From Sequoia sempervirens (lineage: Eukaryota > Streptophyta > Pinopsida > Cupressales > Cupressaceae), in assembly GCA_007258455.2 (NCBI GenBank), contig VDFB02296606.1, forward strand, positions 32,448 to 96,447: 64,000 nucleotides of DNA. The letters run 5' to 3'. The notes under the pieces were generated by a model. That model ran no database searches. It was not told where the DNA came from and saw nothing but the letters and a program-made list of their open reading frames with translations. The translations under genes and the position numbers were made by a program. This document shows positions 33,493 through 44,852 of the stretch, piece by piece; position 1 is the stretch's first letter, and each line of letters starts with the position of its first letter.

Positions 33493-34837
33493 GCAACATC
33501 CTAGCAATGTAACCAAATTCTGATGAGAGACAAAACTAATAACCTCAACTTTTGTCCAGAATTTGTTTGTGACTTTGTTCGACTTAATTGCAAATAGCCT
33601 CTTTATAGTTATCTCCCTCATGCTTCATAGTGTTCCCTATAGCCTCTCAAATATTTCTACCTGCAGATTAAATTAACATTACAAGAGCAAAAAGATTTTT
33701 TGGTACCTTATAAACCTAGTTGAAGCCCCTTCTCCAATCTTATTCTTGTCATCAAAATTTTTAGTTGCCGCTCTAAGCTTTTCGTAATCAAACCTCCTAG
33801 ATTTTTCCCCAAAATTTGATTCCTCGTCTGATAAATTATAACGAAAATCACTTGATTGATCTATGTTGTGTTGTTCACTTAGAAAAATGGGTTGTCTGAG
33901 TTTGAAATAGGCAACATTTTTTAGCCACTATTATGATAACTTCTCCCCTTGTAATTCCAACACTAATGTCCACAGTCTTCGATTTTGATCCTCCACCTCC
34001 ATCTGTGTTTATTGCTACCAAGTTGAACAGTAAAACATTACAATTCAGCCAAGAAACAATGAAATTACATGATACCTCTTTCAGATTTCATTACAAGCTA
34101 TGTTACCTACAATCCCGTTGAGACAAAAGAAATAATTTGTGTCGTATCATAAATAGCAGTCAGCTTCAAGCACTTGACCTTGTGTAGATGGAAGGAATTT
34201 TCCTATCTAATTTTGGGCCCGTTAGAGACATGTTTGGCAACCGTCAATTGTCAGAGACTCCCAACATTCAGCAAGAGAATATATATTGGTTGAAGAAGCA
34301 AAGTCAATTGTCCCACAAAATTGTAAAACTATTATTTGCAGGGGCTTTACTAACAGTCTCGCTAATCAACTTCAATGTTTTCTCTGATAATTTATTATCA
34401 CTGCTATTAGAGGAAAAGGCGCAATGAGGGAAGCCAATGTTGAATGGCTGAGTGAAAAAATGTAAAATTTGAATAAAGTAAGAAACATCCATCATTATAC
34501 ACTTGTCCTCCATTTTGTGTAGGGAAAAACAGGTTAAGTTGGTTTAGTGTCTCTTGAAAACATTGGACATAGTGAGAGAGAGAGGGAAGTCAACCCTACA
34601 CTAAGTAAGGCCATACACTTCATCCCCACCTATTCCCTGTGATTCCTTCCCAAAACAAGTGGTTGAGATTTCTTTGGCAAGAAAATTCAAGACTGGTTCT
34701 AGATTTTCCTTGAAAACACTAGCATTTAGGGTATTATAAGGGCTACGGCCGTGTAGGACATTTGAGGCATTTCGTTCTGCCACTAATTGGTTTGTGAAGG
34801 CCAGGAATAGAGCCATATACACTGCAACGATTGACAT

Positions 34838-37800
34838 AATTGATCGCACACGGATGGGAAGTTTCTTTTCATTTACAGTGTTTGTCCATACACTTTAAAA
34901 ACTATGGAAACCAAAGTTGGACGACCACTTGAAGATAAAATGTCTACACACGAAAAAAAAATGTATTGAAGAAATTCAATTACAAAGAATATAGTGCAAT
35001 TATAAAACTGCAGTAACAAACTATACAAAGACAATTATAAGACAAGGAGATGTACAAACAACCACAGCTTTAAAATATCCAGATCAAAACTTAGATACAT
35101 AGTTGCAGCTTAAAATGACATAATAAGCTGAAAAGATACATCAAAATGTCAGACTATACAAAATACAGAAGCACTATACAGCTTGGAAAATAGAACTTAA
35201 ACCTTGACCAAACAAACTTCTGTTTTTGCTTAGCAATTGTTCAGCTTGCAACTTGATTTGTCAAATTGAAAACTCAATGTGGGATTCTTCAAAACCTTGT
35301 TCTGGAGCATAGGAAAGTAATAAAAAAAATTATCAAAGTAAAGCCTTAAAAATATAATTTTTGGATGATCATTATTGTTAGTAAAAATAGCTTTGCATCT
35401 ATTTCTTCATATATGCATTAAAAATACATGTCTCACACCACCAAAAATTCTATTATCATAAATACCAGCTCCAAGAAGAGCTTCTTTCAACTTAACTTGT
35501 TTCTATTTACTTTAGTTAAGAAGTAAAATATGTAGTTATCCAAAATACCAGAAGGTTTGGTTTCTTTCACCTATCATTTAACTTTATGGTATTCACTAAA
35601 GGAGCTCAAATTTTGAGATATGTGTAAGGTGCAGATTCATTCCAGCCTGCTTGGAGTGCATTCTAGAGAGTTTGTTTGTGTAGGTGTACCTCCTCTAACA
35701 AAAACTATAGCCTCTTTAGAGCAATTCTTTATTCACTGATAGGCTACATATACCTCCATTGTTGAGTTATTGGAAAACAAGTTTTAGTGCGGGTAAACCA
35801 ATTGTCATTTAATGGTAAAAGCCTACAAAATATCAGGTGAAAGCCTCCAAAATCTCACTTCACATAAATGCCAAATAAATATTGATTTTCCAGCTAGATG
35901 GTAACATTCTATTTCCATTTGCAATGTTTTTTTATCAATTTGATGGCAACTCTCTTTTTTCATTTAAATTGTATGCAAATATTTCACAATTAGATAATAC
36001 TCAATTTCTTTAAGGAAAAAATTGAGATTTGTCTAAGTTTATTTCATTCTATTATTTAGCACCATACACAAACACGTACTCTCTAACATATTAACATACA
36101 TATAGGTTTCTATTGGCTTAATCCTTGAACCTTCTTTAGGTGCAATTCTTTATTGTATCAAGTTTTATTTTTCCAAACATGCAATTATTTTAATTTCAAT
36201 TAATAAGTATAATATCTCAAATCAATTCTTTATTGTATGGAGTGTTTTTTTTAAAACATTCAATTATTTTTATTTCAATTAATAAATATAGTCAAATGTG
36301 AATGGAGTGGTGGATAGGTGTTGTTCAACTATCATTTTCTTTAATAAAAAATCTAATATTATAGATGATAAAAGTGTACTATATTGTTTTTTTATATTTT
36401 TTAAATTATTTGTTTTATCTTTCCCAAATATATTGTTATTCGCAATGTCAATCATAACTAAATATTTATTTCTTCAAATGTTACTATCTCAACAAAATAT
36501 TTATATTGATCTAATTTATTAGTTTTTTTGTTACTAAATTCAATTGTGTAATAATTTTATTCCTTGAACAAAATTAGAGTCATGATCTCATCATTTTATT
36601 TTTTAGAATTGAATTATTATTGTTGGAGTTTGTGCCAAGAGATTTTAAATTGAGTACTTATGATCTTGTTGTTAACATGACATTCATAAAATTCAAAATT
36701 GTTTTTTCCTTAATCATGTTTAAATTTTTTACATTGTTTTTTATTAATGTTAAACAGGTTTTGATGGGACCAGAAACACATTACAACATGGTTTTGAAGG
36801 GACCCAAAACCCTATCCAAGAAATTTAAGTTGTAGAAAAGATCTATAAACCAATAGCAGCCCCTTGGCAGCAGCACCAAGAATAAAGCAAGACAACACAA
36901 GCTAAACAAAGAAATGCAAGGACATAAATCTCGTTAACCAATTACAAGTAGGATTTAACTAGGCCCATAAACCCAAAGGTTTTGTAGGGACCTTAAACCC
37001 TTAACCAAGTTTTCCAGGGATCTTGAATCCAAAAAGCTATCATGATCATCCAGGTACATACACAGCCTAGCAATAACAATCCAACTACACATAAGCAAAA
37101 GATGTTAGTCAAGCTGGGAATCCAACTTACACTCCACCTCTAAAGGAGGGAAATCCCCTCTATTGAAGAAGAAGATACGACCATATTTTCCACCAAATCC
37201 TAAAATCTCCAGCAACCTCAACCTCCACCTCCATAGGGGAAGCATCCACCTTAAAAGGATCTATAACTGAGGAAACCAAAAATAATCATTCCCCAACTCC
37301 ACCTCAATAGGAGTGAAATATAGGTCTCAATAGGATTTGAGGAGAAAGCCAACACTCCAGCAAAAAAGGTACCCACACCATCCTTTGGAAAACCTAGTAG
37401 CCAGAACAAAAGGTGGAACAAAAAATAAAGCTTGAACAAAAAAACCACCATAATAGCTACAAGCATTAAATTCATCTGGGTGCTTAAATAAAGTATGAAG
37501 AGAAACCCAGCCACCATCCATGAAACAACAAAAGGGGGCAGCCAACGCTTAGGGAAAACCCCACATAAAGCTCCCCAAAATTTAACAGAAATCTAAGTAT
37601 TCAAAAAACCAATAAAATTAACTCAACCATCATCCAGAAAATAGGAACAAGGGCATCCACAATCTTGGACAATAATAGTAGCCACTCAAACATCTACAGA
37701 GTGATAAAAGCATAGGAAACCTCCACTCCCAAAATCCTCCTCAACAGGAACCAAACTTTCTTCCAAAACAGAGCCCAGGTGAGACAGGGACAAAACCCAC

Positions 37801-38550
37801 CCATAATGTTTGAAGTTATTTTAATTTGTAAGGAAATAAAATGTTTTATATGAATAATTTAAGTTACTATAAACATTAAATTAGAGTTGGATAAATAATT
37901 AACATATTTATGGGATGAATAATTAATATATTTGATTTTAGAAATAAATTATGTAATTGAAGTTGAGAGATATTGTTAAAGAGGTATTTTATTATCATAT
38001 TTTAAAGAGAGCCACTAAGAAATTAGTAGCATGATTGAGTTTTCATTGGAAAGGGCTCCATAAAATGTATTATCAAGTAGCAATATGAAGTATTGCATCA
38101 TTATAAAAATTTATTGCATAATCATTTAGACATTTTATATAACTATATTACATGTCTTAAATGTTGAGAAAACAAACAAGGAATTTGACTTAGAGTAAGT
38201 GTTCAATTTCATACATCAATCCTCTCATAGAAAATCCTCAAGGTAAGTTGTTCATCAACACCATATTTGGTGAGAAAGTAGGTTAAACGTGAGGATGAAA
38301 CCATTCCAAAAAACCATGGGTATAGGATAGGAGACAAGCTCATTATATCACAATAGAGTCAAACTAGGTGAAGTAAATCACATACATAATTTTTCCCAAA
38401 CAAAAAGATACACGACAAATATATCAATGCAACAATGACAGTTTATGCACACAACGAACCATTTTCAACCATCTAAAAGATAACTCGTGCCATTTTTATA
38501 TTTTGTAATGACTACTATTCATTCCAATTTCTTAAGTATGGCATGTCAAA
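34838..38550. other. Duplication block A: region upstream of CRK-A
   Basis: Co-linear with 54740-57740 of block B, including the stretches around 35500-35700, 36240-36740 and 37805-38350. Relative to B it carries extra DNA at about 34950-35500 (an A-rich start, no motif recognised) and at 36752-37803. It lacks about 700 bp that B has at 56905-57600. No gene is recognised. The region should include the promoter of CRK-A, but no convincing TATA box was fixed. Confidence 0.65.
36745..37810. mobile_element. 1052-bp insertion with 7-bp target duplication TAATGTT
   Basis: Compared with block B (intact site near 56305), block A contains 1052 extra bp (36752-37803) flanked by TAATGTT at 36745-36751 and 37804-37810. 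The ends share only GGTTTTG-like bases in inverted orientation, too little to call a TIR. There is no poly(A) and no TG...CA. Interior phrases such as AAACCCTATCC, AACCCTTAACC and CCACCTC recur. The minus-strand frame at 37251-37517 is hydrophobic and not convincing. The class is unresolved. Confidence 0.7.
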
Positions 38551-39280
38551 AACTTAAACCTTCAAAGAGTAATGTTAAGTTGAGTCTCTATAACCTTGAA
38601 CTCTCAAAATTTTCCTGTGTGTCTTGTCTTGTTTGTTCTTAGTGTTGCATAGAGGAAAGCATTGTCAAGGAAACATATAAGTTATTTATTTTGTTGTCGT
38701 GAGTCCCTGAAATGATGAAATGTGTCTTGGAATTGTGTAAAAGGAAGAGAGTTTTTCCTTTGTGAAAAGAATTTCAAATATCCACGATCATTGTTGGTTT
38801 CCATCAAATCGGCGATCCACATTCAAAAATGAGGAACAACTACTACTAGTCATGTGTTCAAGCATGCGAAGACATTGATGGAAAATTTGATTTGTATCTA
38901 CCAAATTCTAGAGGGTGTTAGCTTAATTACATTTATTTACATCATTCAAGGCACAAAGTGAAGTTTATAGAGAAAAAATGTCGCAAATTTCCAAGTGGGG
39001 GGTTTTCATGACATTTCTAGGGCTTTCAGCAAGTGAAAACCCAATAAGTGAATTCAAATGCTATTTGTGCATTTTGATATAAGAGGGAATAGTTTTCTAG
39101 TTTATCAAACTCAAAAAGTGAATTAGGGCTATGGAGGGGTGGAAATTGTTTTAAAATTTTAAAAGATTTTTTCTCCGAAGTTTTAAAATTTTAAAATCCC
39201 TAGTTTGTAAACATAAAAACCCTAGGAAGGAAACCATGGACAAAACATCAAGGGATGTAAAAGAGGGTTGGATGATAATA
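38551..39280. other. Unassigned non-coding sequence
   Basis: Moderately AT-rich, with no open frame, repeat or element end recognised. Homology to block B stops near 38550, so this lies outside the duplicated segment. Confidence 0.3.
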
Positions 39281-39281
39281 T

Positions 39282-39610
39282 TATGTTAGATTGGCTGCCT
39301 AGTTCATCCAAGAGGCATAGAATGGCACAAAGTTCAAGAATTATAGAAGATAGAATTTTGGATAAGAATGAGAGTTGTAGGGACCCCATTATTCCAGTTT
39401 AGGGATATGCCCTTTTCAAGAATGCTTTAAAAAAATGTCTAGTTAACAAGGCTATTTATAACATTTGGAGACTAGGGTTAGGGACATTGGTGATGTTGAA
39501 TGTGTTTGTTAATGTTGAACTAATTAGGGGAATTTCCCAAGCTTGCAACCCCAAGAAGAAGGCACTATTTGCTACATATGCAAAAAAAAATATGCATCTA
39601 AACAAGGCTT
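39282..39610 (+). pseudogene. Unknown-family ORF fragment (N-terminal), cut by gypsy insertion
   Basis: An open stretch starting MLDWLPSSSKRHRMAQSS has one TAG at about 39400, then YALFKNALKKCLVNKAIYNI, WRLGLGTLVMLNVFVNVELI and RGISQACNPKKKALFATYAK, ending where the LTR begins at 39611. The style (ordered hydrophobic helices, no catalytic motif) and my recollection of similar predicted gymnosperm proteins suggest the same family as the long ORF at 10885-14760. The piece at 47091-47950 may be its continuation. Function unknown. Confidence 0.45.
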
Positions 39611-40866
39611 TATAAGAGAGGGGGACCAACCACATTCAAGGTCCCAAGTCACGGAGAGCCAAGAGAGGAAGGTTTCCCTAACTTACCTCAACTTAAAGGG
39701 GTGTTTAGAGATGAGGGATGAGAATGATGAGGATTGTAAGGTCCTTCTATCACTCTATAGACCCAAAACTTGGAATGGGGCTAGGCAAGCCAGTTTTTGG
39801 GTTCAACACTGCTTCTCAGGAAGCTCTTTGTCTGAGGAAGAAGCACAATTTTGGAATGACAGTGTGGCGTGCTGGCATCTCTTAGGTGCGCTAGAGTTTT
39901 CATGACTAGAGGACCAAAAAGACAATGTGAACCATCAGAAAACAAACTAATGACCTAGCTAATAGTTTGTAGGAGAACAAAACAAAATTATAAAATATGA
40001 GATATATATAATCAAATATGATAAAGAAAATAGATTAGGGTTAGGGTTAGGGTGACAAGAATGATCTCACAAAAGAGCCTATTCACCAACTAGCTCCAAG
40101 TACACTTCCACCTACACACAAAAAAGAGGAAAATTGTTGGGTAGTTGTATAGGGGCTTACCTCAATGAAACCCTCATTTTGGTGTTTCCACCTCCATGGA
40201 AAACCAAGATAGCAATAATGGAGAAAGTATGATAAAAGAGAATGAAAGTAAAGAACACAATAACACTTCAAAATTGTAATGTGCTACCCAACCAAATCAT
40301 AGAGGATAGGAGTGAAAATCTTACCACCTCCACGAAGAGCTCACTAGCTAATGGAGGAGAAAATGAGAGGACTCAATTCCCTGTTGCAATGGTGTTGTTC
40401 CCCACTTGCTTTACAAAATTGATGGAGTGTTGTTGCTACTGCTATGGAGTGTAAAGTGTTGCTTAAAGGTTGAGAGTGCAAGAAATGAATGCTAGAAGAT
40501 TGCTTAGACTTGTGAAGAAGATGAAATTCATGAAGAATGAGTGAATTTGAAGGGAGAATGAGAAAAATGGCCATATTTCAGGTCAATTGGCCGAAGAGGG
40601 GCATTACAAATTGACCCCAATGAGAAGTGTAATGCCTCTGTAGGATTTATATGCAGGAATCCATCAAGAATGTAAGTGTTTTGTGCAGACGTTTGCGCAC
40701 TGTGTGAACGTCCCCAACAATTATTCTTCTACCGACACACAAAATAGATGCCAAGTGGAATGAAGGCAGCAAACTAATGTGGATTTTTTCCTTCGAATTT
40801 GGTTTTCTAAGGTGAGGAAGTGTAAAAGGGGAATTTGTGTAAGGGGTGAAAATTTGGAGCTATACA
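39611..40866 (-). repeat. 3' LTR of the RT-less gypsy element
   Basis: 1256 bp. Plus-strand left end TATAAGAGAGGGGGACC (TG changed to TA) and right end ...GCTATACA. A polypurine tract AAAGTGGGGGGAAAA (element strand, 40881-40867) directly precedes it. It matches 44853-46102 over its full length. It includes the G/C hairpin at 40151-40175 and a chance TTAGGG triplet at 40035. Confidence 0.85.
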
Positions 40867-41054
40867 TTTTCCCCCCACTTTAGCGAGCATGAATAGTGAT
40901 GAGTGCTTCGATAAAGTAGATCAAAGAAGTAAAGTTAGAAATGTATACCTGAACCGTCGAAGAAGCAGACCATGATCTGGAAAACTCGAGAGTGAAGGAT
41001 AAGAAAAGGACTTCATAGCCCTGCAAAACTATGAAGTTGAAGAATGAAAGCGTC

Positions 41055-41565
41055 TTCCAAGCCCATGGACCTACAAGGAGGCAACCCCCAAGTTCTCTCA
41101 CATTAAGGAAGCTCTGTGAAGAAAGCGCCTCACAGACCCGCAAACTTGCAAAGAAGGTGTCCCCCAAGATCTCTCACATGGAGGATACCCAGAAAAATTC
41201 CTTACAGAACCATAGACTTGCAAGGAAGCGTCCCCCAAGATCTCTCATATGGAGAAAGTCAGGAAAGCACCCTACAGATCTACAAACCTAAAGGGAAGGT
41301 ATCCTTAAAAATCTAGATCGCATGAAGGAAACCTAAGAAAGTTCCCTACAGACCCGCAAACCTATAGGGAGGTATCCCCCAAGATCTCTCACATGGAGGA
41401 AACCCAAAGAAAGCGCCCTACAGACCCGCAGACCTACAAGGGAGCCACCTCCAAGATCTTTCACATGGAGGAAGCTCACAAGAAGCGTCCTACAGGCCCA
41501 CGGACCTGCAGGGAGGTATCTCCCAAGATATCTCACATGGAGGAAACCTAAATAAAGGGGACTCT
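41055..41565. repeat. Seven tandem copies of a 70-73 bp unit
   Basis: The landmark CCCAAGATCTCTCACATGG starts near 41090 (variant), 41162, 41233, 41305 (weak), 41377, 41449 and 41522, so the period is about 70-73 bp. Each unit also holds ACAGACCCGCAAACCTACAAGGGAG-like sequence. Read on the element (minus) strand, 72-bp units give a 24-residue repeat of the form HVRDLGGYLPIGLRVCRALS in at least three units. It sits near the 3' end of the element's internal region. Confidence 0.75.
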
Positions 41566-41824
41566 GTAGAGTCAGAAAGTGGCTTCACAGGTGCACTCGT
41601 AAAGCAACATGTTTACCCACAGATAGAACATGTTAGAAAGCGGCCACGCAAGCAAGCAGATAGTTGCACAGATCATCAACAAGTTGGAAGACTTTCAAAA
41701 TAGTCCCTTGGGAACCCAATGTAAAGAAGGGGTCCACTCAAGGGACGCAATGTTTGAAAGCACAACAGAGATGTTTCTTTATCAAATCAATTCATCATCA
41801 AGGAATTGTTTTGAAATATGTTCA

Positions 41825-41955
41825 CTTCATCAAGGAATTCGAAAGGAAGAATATTCCTCCACGTGAGGGGAAGATCAAAGTTCCCACTTCTTCATCAAGG
41901 AATTCGAAAGGAAGAATATTCCCCACATGAGGGGAAGATCAAAGTTGTTCCCACT
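41825..41955. repeat. 64-bp direct repeat, two copies
   Basis: TCATCAAGGAATTCGAAAGG begins at 41828 and again at 41892. Both are followed by AAGAATATTCC, a CACRTGAGGGGAAGATCAAAG block and CCCACTTC. The copies are nearly identical and therefore probably recent. Confidence 0.8.
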
Positions 41956-42757
41956 TCAGAGGAAGGTTTTCAAGTTCTTTCTTTGTGAACCCATGATAAA
42001 GGAAACACATTTTGTTAGGGTTTCAAGTTGAGAATGTGATTCTTGAAGAGAAGTTCGTGAGGATTCTCGAGAAAAGATTTGTTGGTAATGAATGTGTTTT
42101 ATGAAAATCAAAGTGTTGTAGAAGTGGCGTTGTCACACATGAGAGGGACAACTCAAGCAAAGAAGAGAGAAAGATAAATGAAAAGCGAAAAATAAAAGAT
42201 AACACGAACAAAGGGCACAGGGGTAGCCTAATATTTCGGGGTCAGAACTACTTATATATATATATATAGTATATAAAAGGAATTGTCATCAACCCCCTAC
42301 TATATCAAACCATGTGAAGAATGCATGAGAAGATAGTAAAAATAAAAAATTGGGTCAACATGGAAGGGGAGCCTAAATGCCCCCAATGCTTTGCATCATC
42401 CCCAATTTATCAAAAATCAAGTCACAAACATGGAAGAATGATGATAAAAATAGAAGAAGGTTCACGACACAAAAACCATGCCTATATCCAAGCACCAACA
42501 AAGTTGACAAGGGTCATCCAGGCACACATAGCATGATCACGAGGGAACACATCACAATACAAAAGCATCTAATCTAAAGATAAAGAAGGGGTCTCCTCCT
42601 AACACTGATCAACCAAGAGGTCATCTGCTTCCCACTCTAGATCATCATAGGGGGAAGGAGGATGAGCCTACAGTGGAGGAATGTTAAGAGGAGTGTCCAA
42701 CCCTCCCACAACAAGGGCTAAGGAAGAGGGCCCCACAAAGTCCTCTCCACCAAGCTC

Positions 42758-43791
42758 CTATGGAGCTAAGGTTAGCAATTTCACAAAGATCGCCAACAAG
42801 AACGAAACCTCATCCAAATAGTTAAACATGCACTTCACAGGAGTGCCATGTTTCACTTCAATGGACAGAGAAGGTTGTGCCTGAGATTCACCACTAGGCT
42901 CACCGAGTGATTCGAGAGTGGTGAAGAACTTAGGGGAAGCTGGGACTGGTTTCGTCACTAGAACAGAGCAAGTCAGCACAGAACCACCTTTCTGAGAAGG
43001 TGGGCTCCTCTTACGTCCTTTGTTGCTAGAAGGACCACTCTCTACCTTTTGCTTCATCAAAGGATGTGAACTCCCCACAGATGAGGCAAAAAGAGAGGAG
43101 GAAGAGGAGGAGAGAACCGTAATAGATATGACCAAAGTTTTCATCATATATCTATGGGTTTCAAGAAAGGTTGGACATCTGAAAGGGACATCATTAGAGG
43201 CGGCTCCACCGAAGGAACAATGAATACGGTCTGCATCTTTTTAGGGTCAGGCACATTCGTACTCATAGTGGAATCTGGAAGCGATACAAAACTAGACTGA
43301 ACGAAAGTAGAGGGGAGGAGAGAGGAGGATGCAGCGGAAGGCCCTAATAGAGGGGTGGTTATCTCTTCTTCCTTCCTTTATAAAGCGGTCTTCTTATCCA
43401 TGAGAGCCTTTCGTCAGCACTTGTGCTCACGCGCAAAGTAGTTTCTGTGACTCTTTGAACCAAAGGCCAAAGGTTGCAAAGGAACAAAAGGCTTTTGCTC
43501 AGCCATAGGAGTGTCCACTATAGTCATTTCCAACAGAGGAATAGACTCTTGAACGAGAGTAGGAGGGGCAGGTTGAGAAGTAGTGGGGGGATTCAACTCA
43601 AGTGCCTTGGTAGCGGGCATCTTCCCGTTTATTGCTTTTGAAGCAGGAGCGGTAGGAGGTTGCGGAGATCGATACATAGAGGACTCTCCATGAGGACCTG
43701 TCTTCCAGTTATACCGAATGGGTCTAGGCTCTATGCGAAAAAAAGGAAGCTCAAACGTGGGGTGCTTGGGCTTTTGCCAAGCGAGCACCAT
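42758..43791 (-). pseudogene. Proline/serine-rich frames after the protease, function unknown
   Basis: Two minus-strand open stretches. 43791-43414 (125 residues) is rich in P, T and S with MVLAWQKPKHPTFELPFFRI at its start; 43147-42758 (129 residues) has a serine run and ends in a hydrophobic stretch. They follow the protease in element order where RT would be expected, but show no RT motif. They could be a linker expansion or a captured sequence. Confidence 0.4.
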
Positions 43792-43800
43792 AGGATTTTC

Positions 43801-44610
43801 TCACAAATGTAGAATGGAATCTGATAGCGCCTCAACAGGGCAAAAGGAAGCATCAAGCTGAACAGTGGAAAAGGAAGAAGGAGGATCTCGGGACTGCTTC
43901 TCTTCTTCCCTCCTACGTGCCTTGGTGGCATCACTATCAACTTTTAGGCGAGTCCTATGTGAAACAACATAAGGTGATGGAGGGTATCTCACTTTCGGCC
44001 TTAGATGCCCTTTCTTATAATTCTGATATGTTTGGTGCAGGAGGTTTGTCCTGGGCAAGAGCGAACCAACAAGCACAAACCAAGAGTAGTCCAAGGAGTA
44101 GCTACCATGAGCAACCGGCGGTTTATAATCGGTGTCATGAATTACGTGCACGAAGCCCTCGTGGATAAATTTTAAACATTTATGCACAACCGAGGGTACA
44201 GCATTCATAGCCACTAACCAAGGGATACCCAACTTCACTCTAAAGATTTCAAACCCAGGGATTATGTCAAACAGAAGCTTCACAGATTTAGGTCCAGCTA
44301 GAAGACAATACTAGCCAAAGGGGGAACGAAAATTCTGTCATGCGTGTAGATGGTGCTCACAAGTGCATTGTACCCATCTTTATGCAAAAAGTTGATTAGT
44401 ATGATCTCCTCAGTTATGATGTTTACTTGAGAGATTGGATCAACAATGACACCCACTACGATGTTTCTGTTGATTCACGTAGGGATTTAGAGAGGAGATG
44501 GTTCCCTATTAAAACCCATTAGCAAGTCTTGTGAAGTAAAGGTTATACCAACACCACTACTAACAGGTTGCGTAGAGGGGATAGGTCGATGTAGGAAAGA
44601 GGCCATTACA
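43801..44610 (-). pseudogene. Retropepsin-like domain of the RT-less gypsy element
   Basis: Minus-strand translation gives VVGVIVDPISQVNIITEE, where gypsy proteases have the D-x-G active site and the following S-x-N; here the position reads D-P-I. After a stop and shift near 44285 it continues with LLFDIIPGFEIFRVKLGIPW and LVAMNAVPSVVHKCLKFIHE, matching the LGxPWL...A..S..H..LKF end of Tat-type proteases (compare 62179-62540). The catalytic glycine appears lost. The C-terminal part to 43801 is basic and serine/proline-rich. Confidence 0.65.
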
Positions 44611-44852
44611 CACACAAGACGATACTTTCACAGAATCCCTAAAAGGTTAAAGGATAAGACGATGACCCAATTAAGGTTTTGTTATGCAACACCTTTGGAA
44701 CCTTCCAACTATGCCTACTAGGGGTCACAGGTTGGCTTGCAAGGCAAAGGGCCTCACAACGCTCACACCTACAACACTCCTAGGATGTGAGGAAAGAAAC
44801 TTTCAGTATCGCAAAATAGAACAAAAATGGTTCACGTTGGGTTCACCAAAAA

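Larger units (their letters stand above)
29327..33497 (-). mobile_element. Deleted Copia retrotransposon (gag-protease only) in CRK-A exon 3
   Basis: Flanked by the 5-bp target duplication GCAAC (29327-29331 and 33493-33497), it interrupts the exon 3-like sequence of CRK-A. LTRs are 29332-29704 and 33121-33492, about 94% alike by eye. On the minus strand the order is 5' LTR, primer-binding site, 1.36-kb leader with a 287-bp duplication, gag, protease remnant, polypurine tract, 3' LTR. Integrase, RT and RNase H are absent, so it needed help from another element. The bases at the LTR ends include TA where TG or CA is expected. Confidence 0.9.
22881..34837 (-). pseudogene. CRK copy A: cysteine-rich receptor-like kinase pseudogene split by insertions
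   Basis: Exon-by-exon match to copy B. Exon 6-like 22881-23212 ([18 protein letters not shown]); exon 5-like about 23297-23445; exon 4-like 23548-23775 ([15 protein letters not shown]); exon 3-like 29262-29331 plus 33498-33640, split by a Copia element; exon 2-like about 33708-34015; exon 1-like 34108-34837, whose ATG aligns with that of copy B. The LINE sits in the intron between exons 3 and 4. Kinase residues are damaged: HRD reads HKD and DFG reads DFR. The exon 3 donor G|GTATGG has become TTTATGG, and the first DUF26 cysteine block is out of frame. The 265-bp duplication of copy B is absent here. A functional copy would be a plasma-membrane receptor kinase. Confidence 0.85.

Noticed and set aside
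40033..40056. Three TTAGGG repeats resembling telomere DNA
   Set aside because: The plant telomere unit is TTTAGGG. Only three units occur, inside an LTR, and the sister LTR (45270 region) has a single diverged unit.
42255..42275. TATATATATATA stretch as a promoter
   Set aside because: Simple TA repeat inside the gypsy internal region with no associated start or conserved context.
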